Positions 8,971 to 17,275 of a stretch of 25,442 nucleotides of DNA are shown here, in pieces. Every line of letters begins with the position of its first letter. The first letter of the stretch is position 1. Under the pieces are notes generated by a model that saw only the letters and a list, made by a program, of their open reading frames with translations, was not told the DNA's origin and did no database searches. The DNA is from an uncultured Prevotella sp. Its GTDB lineage: Bacteria; Bacteroidota; Bacteroidia; Bacteroidales; Bacteroidaceae. The translations under genes and the position numbers were made by a program. The DNA lies in NCBI GenBank assembly GCA_900762125.1, contig CAAFFL010000013.1, positions 1 through 25,442 on the forward strand. The letters are read 5' to 3'.

Positions 8971-9810
8971 TTACTGTAATCTGAAGGATACAGGAACATT
9001 ATACTTCACACGCACAGCTGAACCGTTCTGCTTACCAGGGATCCAGTGGGGCATGCTCTTCACGACACGTGTAGCCTCACGGTCAAGAGAGGGGTCGACA
9101 GAACGAGCCACCTTCACATCCGTGATGGAGCCGTCCTTCTCGACGACGAACGATACGACGACACGACCCTGAACGCCGTTCTCCTGTGCAACGACAGGAT
9201 ACTTGATGTTCTCAGAGAGGTACTTCATCAGGGCGCCTTCACCACCGGGGAACGATGGCATCTGCTCCACAACGTCGAAGACCTTGTTCTCTACCTCTGG
9301 CGGAGCCTGCTTCACCGGCTCGTCAGCAACACGCTGAGCGACCTGCAGCACGGCACCATTGTCGCTGTTACCTTTCACGTCGAGAGCACCGATAGCGGTG
9401 GTGGTCTGCATGAGCTCTTCCTGAGTCTTCATCTCCTCCTCCGGCTTCACCTCGTTATCCTTCTTGATGACAGGTGCGGTGAACTTGATGGAGGACTTGA
9501 CTTCCTTGACCTCTTCCTTCTTCGCCTCGACTTCAATTTTTCTCTTGACTTCTGCTTTCTTCTTTTCCTGCTTCACTGTCGAGATCTCGGTGACCTGCTC
9601 GTTGGCAACGTGAGCTGCCTGATAGTCATCGTAAGCTTTCTTGAGGAAGAAGAAAAGGACGACGAGTAGTGCAAGAGCAATAATGATCACGATGGACTTC
9701 ACGTTGCGCGAAGGAGTGTTGCGACGGAGCCGGTAGGCACCGTAGGCTTGGTTGCGTCCTTCGAAGACAAGGTCGGTCCACGCGTTGGTTGTTACATCAA
9801 TATTTGCCAT
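8971..9810 (-). CDS. tonB: Energy transducer TonB
   Basis: This is a 279-residue TonB of Bacteroidetes type. The N-terminal cytoplasmic part (AWTDLVFEGRNQAYGAYRLRR) is a signature of this lineage. One transmembrane helix follows at about residues 38-58 (VIIIALALLVVLFFFLKKA). A Lys/Glu-rich periplasmic spanner runs from about 75 to 150. The C-terminal TonB domain covers about 180-279 (FPGGEGALMKYLSENIKYP; GRVVVSFVVEKDGSITDVKV; HWIPGKQNGSAVRVKYNVPV). It transmits proton-motive energy from ExbB/ExbD to outer membrane transporters such as the SusC encoded downstream. The start at 9810 is 40 bases after the second exbD stop, and the stop is 9 bases before the PstS-like gene. Confidence 0.96.
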   Translation of the reverse strand: MANIDVTTNAWTDLVFEGRNQAYGAYRLRRNTPSRNVKSIVIIIALALLVVLFFFLKKAYDDYQAAHVANEQVTEISTVKQEKKKAEVKRKIEVEAKKEEVKEVKSSIKFTAPVIKKDNEVKPEEEMKTQEELMQTTTAIGALDVKGNSDNGAVLQVAQRVADEPVKQAPPEVENKVFDVVEQMPSFPGGEGALMKYLSENIKYPVVAQENGVQGRVVVSFVVEKDGSITDVKVARSVDPSLDREATRVVKSMPHWIPGKQNGSAVRVKYNVPVSFRLQ

Positions 9811-9850
9811 TTCCTTAAACTTTTTAATAGTTTACCAGTACGCCAACGGC

Positions 9851-10501
9851 TTACAGGGCAACGTTGTTCTTCTTCAGAAGAGCAAGGTCGTTGTCGTTGA
9901 GCTTGTCGATCACGTACTTACCTACACTACAAATCGTCATTTCATCAAGAGCATCGATCAGGTTCTTGTAGTTGCTATTGTCGGTAGCCTTGATGATGAC
10001 CGTCAGAGTCTGAATCTTCTTGCCATCAAGCATACCGGCCTTGATCTCTGCCAATTTCTTGTTGTAGACGCTGTCGGCCATCTTCTTGGTCGGGTCAGCC
10101 TTCTCCTTATCAAGTTTTGCCTTGGCAGCCATCACATCCTGAACAGGCGTAGTGCCGTCCTCAGTAGTGTGGTTGATCAGCACGCTACGAATACCCTTCG
10201 AGCCCCAGGTCGTCTTCTTCAGACAATCGGGCTGCTCGGGCTTTACCATACCGGCAACGTAGTAAATCTGATTGTTGGCGGTCACATAGATCGTCACCGT
10301 GTAGCTCTCCTTCGTCACCGTCTTATCCTGATCGGTAAGGTTCTTATCGTTACTAGGCATACTCAACTCCATGGTCTGGGGCTTAGCCAGAGACGTACAG
10401 AGCATGAAGAACGTGATAAGAAGCATCATCATATCAACCATAGGAGTGAAGTCCACACGGACATTCATCTTCTTCTGTTTGCTTTTTCCTTGTGCTGCCA
10501 T
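9851..10501 (-). CDS. exbD: ExbD/TolR family biopolymer transporter (second copy)
   Basis: This 216-residue ExbD/TolR protein has a short basic cytoplasmic N-terminus and then VDFTPMVDMMMLLITFFML, the family transmembrane helix. Asp23 matches the essential membrane-embedded proton-carrying Asp of ExbD/TolR. The periplasmic domain is longer than in enterobacterial ExbD (about 140 residues in E. coli); the C-terminal part (LTVIIKATDNSNYKNLIDALDEM) is the conserved portion. It pairs with ExbB to form the inner-membrane motor that powers TonB. It starts only 3 bases after the stop of the first exbD, implying tight co-translation. Two divergent ExbD paralogues in tandem are usual for Bacteroidetes. 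Confidence 0.95.
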   Translation of the reverse strand: MAAQGKSKQKKMNVRVDFTPMVDMMMLLITFFMLCTSLAKPQTMELSMPSNDKNLTDQDKTVTKESYTVTIYVTANNQIYYVAGMVKPEQPDCLKKTTWGSKGIRSVLINHTTEDGTTPVQDVMAAKAKLDKEKADPTKKMADSVYNKKLAEIKAGMLDGKKIQTLTVIIKATDNSNYKNLIDALDEMTICSVGKYVIDKLNDNDLALLKKNNVAL

Positions 10502-10504
10502 TAT

Positions 10505-11131
10505 TTAGTCCTCCGATTTTTTGTATTGAGTAATCAGATAGTAACGGTTCTCGTTCATATCCTGCAGCTCCGACATGATCTTCTTGACGGTCTTGTAAGA
10601 AGTGTTCTCGTCAGCCTTGATGGCAATCTTGGCATCGGGGTTCACATTCTTGGCAGCCTTCACCCAGAGCTGGAACTCGCTCATGGCGGCCTCACCGGTC
10701 TTGCCTGCTACAGAATCAGTGGGGATACCATATTCCTTGATCTTCGTCACCATGACACTCTTGTCGAGATTCAGGTAGCTCTGAAGATTTGCCATAGGAA
10801 CTCCCCAGAATGGATCATCCTTGAACTTCTTGGTCTGCTCTCCGGTGAGCTGGATGCCAAACTGGCCTTCCATATCCTCGAGAGTAGCCTGAACGTCGCT
10901 GGTGTTGTCCATGTTCATAAATATCTTGCCGCTCTTGTCGACAAGGATATTCAGCACGTTCTTCTCTGGAACCTTAATTTCCGATACGGAGCCTGGTGTG
11001 TTGACCTTCACTGGCTCATTCTTCACGAACGTTGACGTCAACATGAAGAAGGTCAGAAGAAGGACCATCACATCGGACATAGGGGTCATATCGATCCAGA
11101 CGTCGGCCTTCTTAATCTTAATTTTTGCCAT
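10505..11131 (-). CDS. exbD: ExbD/TolR family biopolymer transporter (first copy)
   Basis: This 208-residue protein has a basic N-terminus (MAKIKIKKADVWIDMTPMS) leading into one transmembrane helix DVMVLLLTFFMLTSTFV. Asp20 occupies the proton-carrying position of ExbD/TolR. The periplasmic region ends with NPDAKIAIKADENTSYKTVK, the typical C-terminal ExbD segment. It differs clearly from the second copy in the middle (DPFWGVPMANLQSYLNLDKS), so the two are paralogues rather than a recent duplication. It lies 31 bases after exbB and 3 bases before the second exbD. The two may form a mixed periplasmic dimer in the ExbB pore, which is inference. Confidence 0.95.
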   Translation of the reverse strand: MAKIKIKKADVWIDMTPMSDVMVLLLTFFMLTSTFVKNEPVKVNTPGSVSEIKVPEKNVLNILVDKSGKIFMNMDNTSDVQATLEDMEGQFGIQLTGEQTKKFKDDPFWGVPMANLQSYLNLDKSVMVTKIKEYGIPTDSVAGKTGEAAMSEFQLWVKAAKNVNPDAKIAIKADENTSYKTVKKIMSELQDMNENRYYLITQYKKSED

Positions 11132-11162
11132 ACCACAAAAGTTTTAAAGGGTTAGCAAAATA

Positions 11163-12008
11163 TTAAGCCTCGTCAGTGTGGTTAGCTTCGTAAGTCGTAG
11201 CAATAGTGTAACCTACCTCGTCGAGGGCGTATGTCAGCTTATCAATCTTGTTGGTGAAGTAGTTGTAAGCAACCACAGCGCACCAAGAAGTAGCGATACC
11301 GAACATCGTGTTGATAAGGGCCTCAGAAATACCAGTTGACAGGGCGAGAGAGTCACCACCACCACCAGCGGCCAGAGCAGCGAACGAACGGATCATACCA
11401 GACACTGTACCGAGCAGACCGGTAAGGGTACCGAGGGTAACGATGGTAGCGATGATCGGGAGGTTCATCTGCAGGGTAGGCATCTCAAGCTGAGTAGCCT
11501 CCTCGTGAGCCTGCTGAATCTTAGCGACCTTCTGGCTCTTCTTCAGTGCAGCGTTAGCACCGCTCTCCATGTCCTTGTAAGCGTGGAGGGAAGCCAGGAC
11601 GACGTTAGCGACAGAACCCTGCATCTTGTTGCACAGATCCTCAGCCTTAGCGAAGTCGTTAGCCTTCAGAGCAGCCTTGATGTTTGCAACAAACTTGGTC
11701 AGAGAGCCCTTACCGAAAGCGGTACGCAGAGCCAGCCAACGCTCTACAGAGAGGCAGAGCACGGTGAGCAACAGGGTGTGGATGATAGGCACGATGTAAC
11801 CACCCTTGTAGATGGTACCGAGCATGTTGGTCGTAGCGTTGTTGCGGTCACCACCAACGAAGTTGTCGGGATTACCGAGAACCAGGTTAAAGATTGCGAT
11901 AGCTGCGATGAAGCAGATAACGATGATCCAGAATGCACCTCTGATGCCAGTGAAGCCCTGAGACTTCTTTGCAGCCTTGGGGGCTGCGGCTTTTTGTGTA
12001 GTTGCCAT
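11163..12008 (-). CDS. exbB: MotA/TolQ/ExbB family proton channel protein
   Basis: This is a 281-residue inner membrane protein. A Lys/Ala-rich cytoplasmic N-terminus precedes a first helix at about 24-45, a second at about 70-90 (PIIHTLLLTVLCLSVERWL), and the two conserved family helices at about 184-206 (TLTGLLGTVSGMIRSF) and 226-250 (GISEALINTMFGIATSWCAV). These last two line the proton path in ExbB pentamers. The predicted total is four helices, one more than E. coli ExbB, as is common in Bacteroidetes. It is the first gene of the operon exbB-exbD-exbD-tonB-PBP-TPR and has its own promoter in the 12009-12170 gap. Confidence 0.95.
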   Translation of the reverse strand: MATTQKAAAPKAAKKSQGFTGIRGAFWIIVICFIAAIAIFNLVLGNPDNFVGGDRNNATTNMLGTIYKGGYIVPIIHTLLLTVLCLSVERWLALRTAFGKGSLTKFVANIKAALKANDFAKAEDLCNKMQGSVANVVLASLHAYKDMESGANAALKKSQKVAKIQQAHEEATQLEMPTLQMNLPIIATIVTLGTLTGLLGTVSGMIRSFAALAAGGGGDSLALSTGISEALINTMFGIATSWCAVVAYNYFTNKIDKLTYALDEVGYTIATTYEANHTDEA

Positions 12009-12115
12009 AATGTTGAAGTTTAATTTTTGGTTATTAATATATTTAAGTTGTTAATATTAAGTAGAATGTCGCTCGTGTCTCCTCAGATTGTTTCTTGTTG
12101 CTTCGATTCTAACGG

Positions 12116-12145
12116 CAAAGATAACAATTTATGTCAGATTGCAAG
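12116..12145 (-). promoter_or_regulatory. Predicted promoter of the exbB-tonB operon
   Basis: The minus strand reads CTTG, an 18-base spacer, then TATCTTTG, an exact TAnnTTTG match with a near-consensus -33 box. It lies about 108 bases upstream of the exbB ATG and just downstream of the aminotransferase stop, so the operon has independent transcription. Confidence 0.65.
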
Positions 12146-12170
12146 CGAAATTACCATTCTTTAACAATGA

Positions 12171-13364
12171 TTATTTCAGTCGGGCCACAGCTTCCTTGAT
12201 GCGGCGGAGAGCTTCGCGGATGTTGTCGTCGCTCGTGGCATAGCTCATGCGGAAGCAGTCGGGGTCACCGAAAGCGTCACCGCCGACGGTGGCGACATGA
12301 GCCTCCTCGAGGAGATACATGGCGAAGTCGGTGGATGTCTGAATGGTGCGTTTGCCGTCGCTCTTGCCGAAGAAGCTGCTGATCTTCGGGAACAGATAGA
12401 ACGCGCCCTCGGGGACATTCACCTCGAAGCCGGGGATATCCTTGGCGAGCTCAACGATGAGGTCGCGGCGACGCTCAAAGCTCTGCCGCATCTGCTCCAC
12501 GCAGTTCTGTGAACCATTGTAGGCCTCGAGGGCGGCGCGCTGACTGACGTCGCAGGTGCCACTGGTGTACTGTCCCTGCAGCTTGTTGATGCCCTTGACG
12601 ATCCACTCTGGTGCGGCGACCCAGCCAAGACGCCAGCCGGTCATGGCGTAGGCCTTCGAGACACCGTTGCAGATGATGACGTGCTTCTTCATGCCGGGGA
12701 ACGAGGCGAGGCTCGTCGTATGGCCGACATAGCTGATGTGCTCGTAGATCTCATCGGCAAGGACGAAGAGGTCCTCATGCTTGCGGATGACATCCGCAAG
12801 ACCTTCGAGTTCCACCTTATTATATACGCTGCCGGTAGGGTTGCTTGGCGAGCAGATGATGAGCATCTTCGTCTTCGGCGTGATGGCAGCCTCGAGCTGC
12901 TCGGGAGTGATCTTGAAGTTCTGGTCGAAGCCTGCATTGATGATGACGGGCGTACCGCCGGCGAGCTTCACCATCTGGGGGTAGCTCACCCAGTAGGGCG
13001 CGGGGATGATGACCTCGTCACCGGGGTTCACCAGGGCGAGGATGCTGTTGCACACGCCCTGCTTGCCACCCGTGCCGACGATGATCTCGCTTGTCGAGTA
13101 GTCGAGGCCATTCTCGCGTTTGAGCTTGTCAGATATGGCTTTTCTGAGGTCCATGTATCCCGGTACGGGGGAGTACTTGGAGTAGTTGTCCACGATGGCC
13201 TGCTCTCCGGCGGCCTTGATGTGCTCCGGAGTGTTGTAGTCGGGCTCGCCGACACTCATGTTAATAACGTCGATACCTTGAGCTTTCATTTCGCTGCTCT
13301 TCTGCGACATCGCCAGCGTGGCGGACGGCGCGAGGCGATTGAGACGATCGGATAATTGTGCCAT
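12171..13364 (-). CDS. Pyridoxal-phosphate aminotransferase, aspartate aminotransferase type (class I)
   Basis: This is a 397-residue fold-type I aminotransferase of the subgroup-Ib aspartate aminotransferase kind. Visible landmarks are the N-terminal substrate-loop region MSVGEPDYNTPEHI, the cofactor-binding GTGGKQG (97-103), PSNPTG (173-178), DEIYEHI with Asp204, the Schiff-base Lys237 in NGVSKAYAMTGWRLGW, and FRMSYATSDDNI near the C-terminus, whose Arg would bind the substrate alpha-carboxylate. The length is as expected. It would interconvert aspartate and 2-oxoglutarate with oxaloacetate and glutamate in the cytoplasm. Some members prefer aromatic amino acids or prephenate, and that cannot be settled here. 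The gene has its own strong promoter just upstream. Confidence 0.93.
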   Translation of the reverse strand: MAQLSDRLNRLAPSATLAMSQKSSEMKAQGIDVINMSVGEPDYNTPEHIKAAGEQAIVDNYSKYSPVPGYMDLRKAISDKLKRENGLDYSTSEIIVGTGGKQGVCNSILALVNPGDEVIIPAPYWVSYPQMVKLAGGTPVIINAGFDQNFKITPEQLEAAITPKTKMLIICSPSNPTGSVYNKVELEGLADVIRKHEDLFVLADEIYEHISYVGHTTSLASFPGMKKHVIICNGVSKAYAMTGWRLGWVAAPEWIVKGINKLQGQYTSGTCDVSQRAALEAYNGSQNCVEQMRQSFERRRDLIVELAKDIPGFEVNVPEGAFYLFPKISSFFGKSDGKRTIQTSTDFAMYLLEEAHVATVGGDAFGDPDCFRMSYATSDDNIREALRRIKEAVARLK

Positions 13365-13393
13365 AATCTATTGTCTATATCTCTATTTCTTTG

Positions 13394-13424
13394 CAAAAGT
13401 AATCATTTTAAGCCTTAATGCAAA
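13394..13424 (-). promoter_or_regulatory. Textbook Bacteroidetes promoter of the aminotransferase gene
   Basis: On the minus strand TTTG is followed after exactly 19 bases by TACTTTTG, matching TTTG-N19-TAnnTTTG in full. The -7 box ends 29 bases upstream of the ATG, so the leader is short, and no Shine-Dalgarno sequence is evident. Confidence 0.85.
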
Positions 13425-13519
13425 GAAAATTGTTCCTCTTTTTACGATTTTTCTTTCAATTGTAACATTTTCACCCTACCCCACCTGCCTTTTCATGATG
13501 CAGAAGGGACGCCCGGGCC

Positions 13520-14728
13520 TTACAGATGCAGGTCGTGCCCCATGCGGTCGCGCTTGGTGCGGAGGTATTTGATGTCGTAACGGTTGGGCGAAATCTCGAT
13601 GGGGACATTCTCCACAATCTCCAGACCGTAGGCCTCAAGGCCCACACGCTTCGTGGGGTTGTTCGTCATCAGCCGCATTTTGTGCACACCGAGGTGGCGG
13701 AGCATCTGTGCGCCGCAACCGTAGTCGCGCTCATCGGGCTTGAAGCCAAGGTGCACATTGGCGTCGACAGTGTCCAGGCCCTGCTCCTGTAGCTTGTAGG
13801 CGGCAATCTTGTTCATCAAGCCAATGCCGCGCCCTTCCTGCTGCATATAGACGAGGACGCCCTTACCTTCCTTCTCGATCATCTGCATCGCCTTGTGGAG
13901 TTGCTCACCGCAGTCACAGCGCAGGCTGCCGAGGATGTCACCCGTGGTGCAGCTGGAGTGTACGCGGACGAGGATCGGCTCGCCTTCCTCCCAGTGGCCT
14001 TTGATCAGGGCGAAGTGCTCCAGACCGTTGCTCGTCTGACGAAAGGGGATGAGGTGGAAGTGTCCGTAGGCCGTGGGGAGGTCCACCTCGTCGCCGACCT
14101 CGATGATCGACTCGCGTTTCAAGCGGTAGGCGATGAGATCCTTGATGGTGATGATCTTCAGCCCCCACTCCACCGCTTTTTCCTGCAGCTCGGGCATACG
14201 CGCCATCGAGCCGTCGTCGTTCATGATCTCCATCAGCGCACCGGCGGGATAAAGCCCTGCCAGGCGGCAGAGGTCCACGGCGGCCTCGGTATGGCCGGAG
14301 CGGCGCAGCACGCCGTTGTCCTGTGCATAGAGCGGGTTGATGTGCCCGGGGCGGCCAAAGGTCTGCGGCGTTGACTTGGAATCAGCCAGCGCAAGGATGG
14401 TCTCAGCACGGTCGTGGGCGGAGACGCCTGTCGTGCAGCCCTCGAGTTTGTCGACGGTGATGGTGAACGGCGTGCCGAGCATGGACGTGTTCTCGCTGAC
14501 CTGATGCGGCAGGTCGAGTTCGTCGGCACGGGAGATGGTGATCGGCGCACAGAGCACGCCACGAGCATTCTTCAGCATGAAGTTCACCTTCTCCGGGGTG
14601 ATCTTCTCTGCTGCGATGATGAGGTCGCCCTCGTTCTCGCGGTCTTCGTCGTCGACAACGATGACGAACCTTCCTTCTCTGAAATCTTTGACTGCATCGT
14701 CGATGCTACTGAGTTTGAAGTCTGCCAT
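13520..14728 (-). CDS. ribBA: Bifunctional 3,4-dihydroxy-2-butanone 4-phosphate synthase / GTP cyclohydrolase II
   Basis: This 402-residue fusion protein catalyses two entry steps of riboflavin synthesis in the cytoplasm. The N-terminal RibB domain (about 1-205) shows VVDDEDRENEGDL with its acidic metal and substrate residues, CTTGVSAHDRAETI and LRRSGHTEAAVDL. The C-terminal RibA domain (about 206-402) shows the zinc-binding Cys260, Cys271 and Cys273 spaced as in E. coli GTP cyclohydrolase II, QQEGRGIGL (296-304), and LMTNNPTKRVGLEAYGLEIV. All key residues are present, so both halves should be active. The gene follows the LptF/G-like permease by 36 bases and is likely co-transcribed with it. 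No FMN riboswitch is recognisable upstream. Confidence 0.97.
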   Translation of the reverse strand: MADFKLSSIDDAVKDFREGRFVIVVDDEDRENEGDLIIAAEKITPEKVNFMLKNARGVLCAPITISRADELDLPHQVSENTSMLGTPFTITVDKLEGCTTGVSAHDRAETILALADSKSTPQTFGRPGHINPLYAQDNGVLRRSGHTEAAVDLCRLAGLYPAGALMEIMNDDGSMARMPELQEKAVEWGLKIITIKDLIAYRLKRESIIEVGDEVDLPTAYGHFHLIPFRQTSNGLEHFALIKGHWEEGEPILVRVHSSCTTGDILGSLRCDCGEQLHKAMQMIEKEGKGVLVYMQQEGRGIGLMNKIAAYKLQEQGLDTVDANVHLGFKPDERDYGCGAQMLRHLGVHKMRLMTNNPTKRVGLEAYGLEIVENVPIEISPNRYDIKYLRTKRDRMGHDLHL

Positions 14729-14764
14729 AAGTCTATCTATTCCTTTCTTATCGTTTACACCTTA

Positions 14765-16681
14765 TTATATATAGGGGGTCGCAAGGCTCTTCTCCGTATA
14801 GTTGATGATCTGCGTATTGGTGTACTTGATGACCCGCAGGTCGCGCACCAGCCGCAGACGGAACATCCACATCCGGAAGTAGAAGAACATGCCGACGGGG
14901 ATGACGATCGCCGACAGGATGTTCAGCCAGCGGTGGTCGAAGGGCCGTGTATGGGCCGTCGTGGCGACGATGGGGTACTGGTTGATGAGGTGCAGCACCT
15001 GTGCGTCGCGGGTGTTAGCCAGGTCATCGATGACCTGCTCCAATTCGCGGCTGATCTCCTCGATGTCGTGGTCGGCCTGATATTTGAAGAACACCTTGAT
15101 GATATTAGGCGGTGACACCAGACGGTGCGTGCGGCTGTAGTCCGTCACACGGTGGTTGATGTCGAGCAGCACCTCATTGTCCGCAGCATAGTGTGGCTCC
15201 TCGATGATCACCTCCTTGCTGGCCACATGACGCTTCTCGCGGAGGCCCAGCGCATGGATGAAGAACCGCCGCCAAGCGTCGCCATTGAACACCATCGAGT
15301 CGTTCTGGGCCTTATAGGTCACAAAGGCTGCCAAGGGGAACATCAGTCCTGGGGCCAGACTGCGGCCAAACCATATCGCCCAGATGCCCTTGCGAGACAT
15401 CTGGTAACCGGAGTTGTCGAGGATATAGTAGACGATGAACACTGCCACACTGGTGATGACGGGGACGCCAAGGCCACCCTTGCGGATGATGGCACCAAGC
15501 GGAGCGCCGATGAAGAAGAACAGCAGGCACTGCAGGGCCAGCGTGAACTTGTTGATAGCCTCGATTTTATGGCGGCGGAGCAGGCGCTCGTTGTCCTGCG
15601 TCATCATGCTCTTGAACTCCAGATCGCTGACCTCACTCTGCACACGGCTCAGCGCCATACTGTAGGCTTCACGCTTCTGGTCGGCGGTGGCCTTCTTCAT
15701 CAGCTGGTCGAAGGTGAGCGTCTTCGCCTCGCCACGACGCACGGCCTTCGTGGAGTCGCGCTTCGAGATCTTCGGCAGGGGGTAGTACATCATCTTCGCA
15801 TTGGCATAGTAGGCACGGCCGATGCTGTCGTATTGATGGTTCAGGGAGTCGATGTCGTTGCGAAGCTGCTCCAGACTCTTGCCGCGGGCGTTATTCGACA
15901 ACGATGCGGCATCGGTCATACTGAAGTCGCCATCAAAGTCGAGGACGATCTTCTTGTCCACAAACGTCTCGCGACGATAAGGCACAGCGGCACTGCCGCC
16001 CATCTGCTGGGAGCTCATGTTCTCAAACCACTCCCCACTCCACAGCGTCAGCAACAGGTGCTTTTTCTCTGCCGTCGACTGCAGCATGCCGGAGTCAGCA
16101 AGGATGATTGCGGCGTCCTCATAGCTCTCCGTCATCCGGTAGACCATGATACCATAGAGCTTGCCCGTCTTCAGGTCCTTCTTCTGGACGTAGAGGTTAC
16201 AGTTCGGGATGCCGTCGTAGAACACGCCCTCAGGAATCTCCAGCTCGGGGCTCTTCTGCTTCATCGACAGCATCAGCTGCGTCACCTTCATGTTCGCCTG
16301 CGGGCCGACATTGTTCTGAAAGTAGAACGACCCCAGACATATTAATATGGTGATAAAGATCAGGGAGCGGAACGACTGTATCAGCGAGATGCCGGCAGCC
16401 TTGATAGCCGTCAGCTCGGAGCTCTCACCAAGGTTGCCAAACGTGATCAGAGAGCTCAGCAGAATGGCCAGTGGCAATGCCTGCGGCACCATCATCAGCG
16501 CCATATAGCCAAACAACTGACCGAGGATCTCCAGCGACAAGCCCTTGCCGATGAGCGTGTCGACGTACATCCACAGGAACTGCATCATCAGCACAAAAAG
16601 GCAGATGAAGAACGTTCCCACGAACAACAGCCCAAACTGGCGAGCGATAAATATGTCGAGTTTCTTAATCCGAAATGTCAT
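14765..16681 (-). CDS. LptF/LptG (YjgP/YjgQ) family permease
   Basis: This 638-residue inner membrane protein belongs to the YjgP/YjgQ family, whose LptF and LptG members form the LPS-exporting ABC transporter with LptB. The N-terminus (LDIFIARQFGLLFVGTFFICLF) and the second helix region (MVPQALPLAILLSSLITFGNLGESSELTAIKAAGISL) are the family hallmarks. A large periplasmic beta-jellyroll-like domain covers about 125-370. A second set of helices lies at about 375-460 (FFFIGAPLGAIIRKGGLG; IVYYILDNSGYQMSRKG). Compared with E. coli LptF/G (about 360 residues) it is much longer, with a roughly 175-residue C-terminal extension and an additional helix at about 585-607. Which of F or G it represents cannot be decided, and no LptB or LptC is nearby. 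Confidence 0.92.
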   Translation of the reverse strand: MTFRIKKLDIFIARQFGLLFVGTFFICLFVLMMQFLWMYVDTLIGKGLSLEILGQLFGYMALMMVPQALPLAILLSSLITFGNLGESSELTAIKAAGISLIQSFRSLIFITILICLGSFYFQNNVGPQANMKVTQLMLSMKQKSPELEIPEGVFYDGIPNCNLYVQKKDLKTGKLYGIMVYRMTESYEDAAIILADSGMLQSTAEKKHLLLTLWSGEWFENMSSQQMGGSAAVPYRRETFVDKKIVLDFDGDFSMTDAASLSNNARGKSLEQLRNDIDSLNHQYDSIGRAYYANAKMMYYPLPKISKRDSTKAVRRGEAKTLTFDQLMKKATADQKREAYSMALSRVQSEVSDLEFKSMMTQDNERLLRRHKIEAINKFTLALQCLLFFFIGAPLGAIIRKGGLGVPVITSVAVFIVYYILDNSGYQMSRKGIWAIWFGRSLAPGLMFPLAAFVTYKAQNDSMVFNGDAWRRFFIHALGLREKRHVASKEVIIEEPHYAADNEVLLDINHRVTDYSRTHRLVSPPNIIKVFFKYQADHDIEEISRELEQVIDDLANTRDAQVLHLINQYPIVATTAHTRPFDHRWLNILSAIVIPVGMFFYFRMWMFRLRLVRDLRVIKYTNTQIINYTEKSLATPYI

Positions 16682-16745
16682 GTCTTCGCATCCAATGCCG
16701 TGCCACGGGCGCCTTGCTCAAAGCACGCATCAGTATATCAATGTG

Positions 16746-16753
16746 CAAAGTTA
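16746..16753 (-). promoter_or_regulatory. Predicted -7 element for the lptF/G-ribBA operon
   Basis: The minus strand reads TAACTTTG, an exact TAnnTTTG match 64 bases upstream of the permease ATG. No clear -33 TTTG is seen at the expected distance. The position fits the only promoter for the permease and ribBA pair. Confidence 0.5.
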
Positions 16754-16884
16754 ATGGAAAAATGCTAGAATCTATCCTTTTCCACCGATTTTTATTTTTT
16801 CTTAGCCCTCTTACCGAAACCTTTTCCACACCTTGTCTTGCTTGAACCCTATTGCTATCGTGCTTAAGTCCATCGTTATCGCAA

Positions 16885-17038
16885 CTGTTCAGCACCTCTG
16901 CACAAGTTGTTCAGCGCCTCTGCACAAGTTGTTCAGCGCCTCTGCACAAGTTGTTCAACGCCCTTGCACAAGTTGTTCAACGCCCTTGCGCAAGTTGTTC
17001 AGCGCCCTTGCACAAGTTGTTCAGCGCCCTTGCACAAA
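16885..17038. repeat. Seven-copy tandem array, 22-bp unit, with internal dyad
   Basis: Seven units begin at 16885, 16907, 16929, 16951, 16973, 16995 and 17017, each exactly 22 bases, with a few substitutions (CTCT versus CCTT in the middle; GCGC versus GCAC). The first unit begins one base off consensus and the last decays in its final bases. Every unit junction carries the 15-bp near-palindrome TGCACAAGTTGTTCA, with six of seven pairs matching around a central base. There are no spacers, so it is not a CRISPR. Because 22 is not a multiple of three, peptide-like repeats appear in several frames, but no start or codon pattern supports a gene. Confidence 0.95.
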
Positions 17039-17066
17039 CTTGAAGAAATACGTGGGGAGCTCTGAG

Positions 17067-17110
17067 TGAAGCTTTGATGAAGCTTTATGAACCTTTTATG
17101 AACCTTTTGA
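17067..17110. repeat. Short repeat with 10-11 base period (TGAAGCTTTA / TGAACCTTTTA)
   Basis: Four consecutive related units start at 17067, 17078, 17088 and 17099. The first two contain TGAAGCTTT and the last two TGAACCTTTT. The spacing is 11, 10 and 11 bases, close to one helical turn. It lies about 30 bases beyond the 22-bp array and may be part of the same structured intergenic element. It has no coding appearance. Confidence 0.75.
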
Positions 17111-17275
17111 TACCATAACATGCAGATTATCAGAAAGTATGAAGTTTTGAAGCTTTTCCCTTTAAAACACATTATTTTTTTGTTTGACTTTTGGCCTTCC
17201 ACCGACCATTCACTAACGCATCGAGCCTTCGAAGTCATCCGAAAAACTGCTCGTGAAAAAATATTCCATTGAAAA

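Larger units (their letters stand above)
16754..17275. other. Non-coding intergenic stretch between the permease promoter and the tRNA promoter
   Basis: No open frame here has a plausible start, codon usage or domain. The stretch holds the 22-bp array and the 10-11-bp-period repeat, then A+T-rich sequence with a long T run near 17173-17180. It separates minus-strand housekeeping genes from plus-strand tRNA transcription. Confidence 0.7.

Noticed and set aside
15125..16345. 406-codon plus-strand frame opposite the LptF/G-like gene
   Set aside because: Antisense shadow with a His/Arg/Leu/Val-rich composition and no domain. The minus-strand gene has clear family motifs.
16682..16900. FMN riboswitch upstream of the permease-ribBA operon
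   Set aside because: None of the conserved FMN-element segments could be recognised in the leader, although ribBA is a common target.
16885..17038. CRISPR array
   Set aside because: Units are strictly contiguous with no unique spacers, and there are no cas genes.
16833..17069. Open frames with peptide repeats (HKLFSA, AQVVQRPCTSC) across the first 22-bp array
   Set aside because: They arise in more than one frame because a 22-bp unit cycles through all three frames every 66 bases. There is no promoter, and the peptide continuity is a by-product of the DNA repeat.
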